From positions 1-41,927 of the forward strand of contig NZ_JACZFS010000057.1 in the NCBI RefSeq assembly GCF_014904795.1: a stretch of 41,927 bases of DNA. The letters run 5' to 3'. The notes under the pieces are model-generated. The model saw only the letters and a program-made list of their open reading frames with translations. It did no database searches and was not told where the DNA came from. The position numbers and the translations under genes were made by a program. The number at the start of each line of letters is the position of its first letter. The first letter of the stretch is position 1. This stretch comes from Nisaea nitritireducens. GTDB taxonomy: Bacteria; Pseudomonadota; Alphaproteobacteria; Thalassobaculales; Thalassobaculaceae. Of the stretch, positions 38,874 through 41,927 are shown piece after piece.

Positions 38874-39794
38874 ATGAACTGGATCACCAACTCGGTCCTG
38901 CCGAAGATCAAGGCGCTGGTGCAGCCGCGCGATGTTCCGGACAATCTCTGGATCAAGTGCGGCGGCTGTGGCGAGATGATCTTCCACCGCAATCTCGAGG
39001 AAAATCAGCAGGTCTGCCCGAACTGCCAGCATCACATGCGGATCGGCGCGGAAACCCGAATGGAAATGCTGTTCGACGATGACAGCTACAACCGGATCGA
39101 GCTGCCGAAGCCGGTTCTCGACCCGCTGAAATTCCGTGATCGCAAGCGCTATACGGACCGCCTCAAGGAAGCCCAGGCAAAGACCGGCGCGGATGATGCA
39201 ATCATCGTCGCGCACGGCAAGATGGGCGGGGCGCCGGTGGTTCTGGCCCTGTTCCGGTTCGATTTCATGGGCGGCTCCATGGGCGCCGCGGTTGGTGATG
39301 CGCTGGTCCGCGCGGCCGAACTTGCGAAAGCCCAGAAAGCTCCGCTGGTGGTCTTCCCCGCATCGGGCGGCGCCCGCATGCAGGAAGGCATCCTGTCGCT
39401 GATGCAGATGCCCCGCACCGTGATCGCGCGGGAGATCGTCCGCGAGTCCGGGCTGCCCTTCGTCGTCGTGCTGACCGATCCGACCACGGGCGGCGTCACC
39501 GCCTCTTTCGCCATGCTCGGCGACATCCATATTGCCGAGCCGGGAGCCATCATCGGTTTCGCCGGTCAGCGGGTCATCCAGGAAACCATCCGCGAGCAGT
39601 TGCCGGACGGCTTCCAGCGCTCGGAATATCTGCTTGAGCACGGCATGGTCGACATGGTCGTGCACCGCAAGGATCTGCGCGACACGCTGATCCGCGTCTT
39701 CTCTATGGTCCGCGACCCATTGCCGAAGGCAGTCGTCGTCGCCCTGCCGAAAACGGACAAGCCGAAGAGCGAAGAGGACGACAGCGAGAGCTGA
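38874..39794 (+). CDS. accD: Acetyl-CoA carboxylase carboxyltransferase subunit beta
   Basis: A 306-residue subunit for the first committed step of fatty-acid synthesis. The N-terminal zinc ribbon has Cys29, Cys32, Cys48 and Cys51 ([11 protein letters not shown] and VCPNCQHHM), followed by the crotonase-like carboxyltransferase domain ([29 protein letters not shown]). GGAGAGGA lies before the ATG. It follows trpA by 37 bases and precedes folC, a common proteobacterial order. Confidence 0.97.
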   Translation: MNWITNSVLPKIKALVQPRDVPDNLWIKCGGCGEMIFHRNLEENQQVCPNCQHHMRIGAETRMEMLFDDDSYNRIELPKPVLDPLKFRDRKRYTDRLKEAQAKTGADDAIIVAHGKMGGAPVVLALFRFDFMGGSMGAAVGDALVRAAELAKAQKAPLVVFPASGGARMQEGILSLMQMPRTVIAREIVRESGLPFVVVLTDPTTGGVTASFAMLGDIHIAEPGAIIGFAGQRVIQETIREQLPDGFQRSEYLLEHGMVDMVVHRKDLRDTLIRVFSMVRDPLPKAVVVALPKTDKPKSEEDDSES

Positions 39795-39864
39795 GCGTAT
39801 CCCGCCGCTGGAGGATCCTGAGATTTCCGTACCCGCGCTCTCGCCGCAGACGATCCTGGACCGG

Positions 39865-41136
39865 TTGCAACGCCTGCACCCGAAGCTGATCGACCTGTCT
39901 CTCGATCGCCTTGAAAGGCTGCTCGGCCTGCTCGGCAATCCGGAGCAAAAGCTGCCGCCGGTGATCCATGTCGCCGGCACCAACGGCAAGGGTTCGACCA
40001 TTGCCATGCTGCGGGCGATCTACGAGGCCGCGGGCCGCAAGGTCCACGCCGACACCTCGCCGCATCTCGTCTGCTACAACGAGCGCTTCTATATCGCCGG
40101 CAAGGAGATAGAGGACGCGCCCCTGGTCGCGATTCTGGAAGAGTGCGAGCGGGTCAATGGCGGCACGCCGATCACCCATTTCGAAATCACCACGGCAGCG
40201 GCTTTCCTTGCCTTCTCCCGCACCCCGGCGGACGTTCTGCTGCTTGAAGTCGGGCTCGGCGGCCGGTTCGACGCGACCAACGTGATCGACAAGCCCGCCG
40301 TCTCCGTCATTACGCCGATCTCGATGGACCATATGGGTTTCCTCGGCGACACGATCGAGAAGATCGCTTTCGAGAAGGCCGGCATCCTGAAGCCCGGCGT
40401 CCCGGCGGTAATCGGCCCGCAAGACCCGGCGGCGCTCGCAGTGATCGAGGCCCGCGCGGCGGACGTCGGCGCTCCGCTCTACCGGTTCGGTCATGAATGG
40501 ACCATTGCCGAGGGCGGCGACGGCATGCTTTTCAGCACCGGCGGCAAGACCCGGCGCTATCCGCGCCCGGGGCTGCTCGGCGCGCATCAGGTTCTCAATG
40601 CGGGACAGGCGCTGATGGCGGCCGATCTCGCCGAAGCCTCCGTCAAGACAACCGAAGGCGCCCGCGCCAAGGGCATTGCCGAGGCTTCGTGGCCGGCCCG
40701 GATGCAGCATCTGGAAAGCGGCGCTCTGACGGAATATCTCAATCCCGGCTCCAGCCTCTGGGTCGATGGCGGCCATAACGAGAGCGCCGGCGAAGCGGTC
40801 GCGAAAATCCTCGACGGCTGGGCGGCCGAGCCCGGTGCCCTGCCGGTCTACCTGCTGTTCGGCTCGCTCAATACCCGCGATCCTGCCGCCTATCTGAAAT
40901 ACATGCGCGGACGGGCTCAGCGGCTCTATGTCCTGCCGATCCCTGGCGAGGAAAACAGCCTCACCGAGGACGCACTGATGGACGGCGCCAAGCGCGCGGC
41001 CCTGCCCGCCATTCCGGTTTCCAGCGTCAAGCAGGCGCTGCGCGACAGCCAAAAAAAGGGCAAGTCCGTGCGCTTCCTGATCTGCGGCTCTCTCTATCTC
41101 GCCGGGCACGCGCTCGGACTTAATCAAAACGCCTGA
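39865..41136 (+). CDS. folC: Folylpolyglutamate synthase / dihydrofolate synthase
   Basis: A Mur-ligase-type enzyme that adds glutamate to (dihydro)pteroate and folate. The P-loop is HVAGTNGKGST, with TSPHLVCYNERF, SMDHMGFLG and the C-terminal WVDGGHNESAG. TTG 39865 is the first ordinary start codon in frame (423 residues), but it cuts into the conserved N-terminal helix and has no Shine-Dalgarno. The frame is open further up, and ATT 39823, 8 bases after GGAGG, would give 437 residues with a better N-terminus. I consider the ATT start more likely. Confidence 0.93.
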   Translation: MQRLHPKLIDLSLDRLERLLGLLGNPEQKLPPVIHVAGTNGKGSTIAMLRAIYEAAGRKVHADTSPHLVCYNERFYIAGKEIEDAPLVAILEECERVNGGTPITHFEITTAAAFLAFSRTPADVLLLEVGLGGRFDATNVIDKPAVSVITPISMDHMGFLGDTIEKIAFEKAGILKPGVPAVIGPQDPAALAVIEARAADVGAPLYRFGHEWTIAEGGDGMLFSTGGKTRRYPRPGLLGAHQVLNAGQALMAADLAEASVKTTEGARAKGIAEASWPARMQHLESGALTEYLNPGSSLWVDGGHNESAGEAVAKILDGWAAEPGALPVYLLFGSLNTRDPAAYLKYMRGRAQRLYVLPIPGEENSLTEDALMDGAKRAALPAIPVSSVKQALRDSQKKGKSVRFLICGSLYLAGHALGLNQNA

Positions 41137-41160
41137 TCTCTCGGGCGTTATCTTGTTTTC
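41128..41160 (+). terminator. Probable folC terminator
   Basis: AACGCCT pairs with GGGCGTT (one T-G pair) over an 8-base loop and is followed by ATCTTGTTTT. It overlaps the folC stop codon. The T-tract is interrupted, so it may be moderate. Confidence 0.5.
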
Positions 41161-41164
41161 AGTC

Positions 41165-41244
41165 GTCATCCCTGCGAAAGCAGGGAGGTGGAGATCATAG
41201 GATTGTTTCTGTGATCGCTGGGTTCCCGTGTGCACGGGAATGAC
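41165..41244. repeat. Two-hairpin intergenic element
   Basis: Ends GTCAT and ATGAC are inverted repeats. Inside are TCCCTGC-GAAA-GCAGGGA (41169-41186) and TTCCCGTG-TG-CACGGGAA (41223-41240). The GTCATCCC end is shared with the element at 2988-3107, suggesting one family of REP/BIME-like repeats. It lies between folC and the SDR gene. Confidence 0.6.
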
Positions 41245-41268
41245 AATTTTCAAATGGGGAGCGGCAGT

Positions 41269-41927
41269 ATGGATCTCGGACTCAAAGGCAAGAAAATCAT
41301 CGTCACCGGCGGCACCCGCGGCATCGGACTGGCAATCGCCGACGCCTGCGCGGCGGAAGGCGCGTCCGTCTCGATTTGCGGTCGGACCGAAGCCAGTCTC
41401 ACGGCTGCGGCGGAGCAGCTCGCGCGCCATGGCGGCGTGGTCCATACCGCGCCCTGCGATGTTGCGGACGCGGATGCGGTTGCAGCCTATATAGACGCGG
41501 CGGCAACAACGCTCGGCGGCATTGACGGGCTGGTGAACAACCCCTCCGGCTTCGGCGCCTCCGATGACGAGGATGGCTGGGCGAAGAGCATGGATGTCGA
41601 CCTGATGGGCGTGGTCCGGGCGACCTGGGCGGCCTATCCGCATCTGGTTGCGAGCAAAGGCTCCGTCCTCACGATCTCCTCGATCTCCGGTATCGGCGCT
41701 TCCGGCTCGATCCCCTATGGCGCGGTCAAGGCGGCCGTCATCCAGCTGACCCAGAGCCACGCCAAGAAATTCGCCGCCGACCGGGTCCGGGTAAACTGCA
41801 TCGCCCCCGGCTCCATCGAGTTCCCCGGCGGCAGCTGGGAGCGGCGCAAGACCGAAGCGCCGGACGTCTACACCTCCACCCTCGCCGGTATCCCGTTCGA
41901 CCGCTACGGCACGCCGGAGGAAATCGG
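41269..41927 (+). CDS. SDR family oxidoreductase (cut by window end)
   Basis: The first 219 residues of a classical short-chain dehydrogenase, with no stop before the window edge. The cofactor motif TGGTRGIG is at residues 13-20; catalytic Ser138 (ISSISG), Tyr150 and Lys154 (PYGAVK) are in place. The usual NNAG reads NNPSG at 90-94, a less common variant. Asn at VRVNCIAPGSI (about 171) completes the site. GGGGAG lies 8 bases before the ATG. The substrate is unknown. Confidence 0.9.
   Translation, partial: MDLGLKGKKIIVTGGTRGIGLAIADACAAEGASVSICGRTEASLTAAAEQLARHGGVVHTAPCDVADADAVAAYIDAAATTLGGIDGLVNNPSGFGASDDEDGWAKSMDVDLMGVVRATWAAYPHLVASKGSVLTISSISGIGASGSIPYGAVKAAVIQLTQSHAKKFAADRVRVNCIAPGSIEFPGGSWERRKTEAPDVYTSTLAGIPFDRYGTPEEI

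Noticed and set aside
39703-41760. A 685-codon minus-strand frame across folC and the SDR gene
   Set aside because: It runs antisense to two real enzymes and through the intergenic hairpin element, where it reads PVHTGTQ and LPAFAGMTT, known artefact peptides of such repeats.

Overview
The window is about 42 kb of GC-rich chromosomal DNA from an alphaproteobacterium. Diagnostic content: a TIGR02300-type zinc-ribbon protein with an acidic tail, MmcB, DUF1150 next to a small heat-shock gene, lptC-lptA-lptB-rpoN-hpf-ptsN in that order, lapA-trpF-trpB-trpA-accD-folC after ihfB, and an NDUFA9-like reductase. Gene order and protein style suggest a free-living Rhodospirillales-type organism (Nisaea or Thalassobaculum relatives would fit), but that is inference and genus is not established. 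Nearly all genes are housekeeping. No phage, insertion sequence, CRISPR array or secondary-metabolite cluster is visible. Layout: (1) 1-3.1 kb holds an ABC exporter (minus), ribosomal protein L31 with a strong terminator, and a small heat-shock protein (sHsp) gene with a sigma-32-like promoter and a ROSE-like RNA thermometer. (2) 3.1-9.8 kb is a minus-strand gltD-gltB-GST operon for glutamate synthesis. (3) 10-14.6 kb has uppP, a FAH-family hydrolase, a metallo-beta-lactamase-fold hydrolase, an FkbM methyltransferase and a convergent Nudix hydrolase. (4) 14.6-18.9 kb has a tiny membrane protein, mmcB, a pentapeptide-repeat protein, an unrecognised 315-residue protein, and divergently a CheZ-like phosphatase. 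(5) 19-19.9 kb is a second sHsp gene, again with a sigma-32-like promoter and ROSE-like leader, followed by DUF1150. (6) 19.9-26 kb is a minus-strand run: RNase D, lptC-lptA-lptB, rpoN, hpf, ptsN. (7) 26-30.9 kb has tRNA-Leu(CAG), an NDUFA9-like protein, a 560-bp AT-rich gap with a 30-bp perfect palindrome, a membrane-anchored orphan protein, a histidine kinase/response regulator pair, tRNA-Ala(GGC) and the TIGR02300 protein. (8) 31.1-41.9 kb is a plus-strand run: aroA-cmk-rpsA, ihfB-lapA-trpF, trpB-trpA-accD-folC, and a truncated SDR dehydrogenase at the window edge. How they work together: the Lpt genes with RpoN, HPF and PtsN couple envelope export to nitrogen/carbon sensing and ribosome hibernation; aroA plus trpF/trpB/trpA supply the aromatic branch; cmk-rpsA-ihfB is the classical nucleotide/translation/nucleoid block; the two sHsp genes look like parallel heat-inducible modules controlled at both transcription and translation. 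The most interesting material I found is regulatory rather than enzymatic: two independent ROSE-like thermometers, a structured rpsA leader, a palindrome with a competing upstream arm, and a probable ATT start for folC. I did not find a convincing new multi-gene system; the best unexplained gene pair is the 315-residue protein facing the CheZ-like phosphatase.
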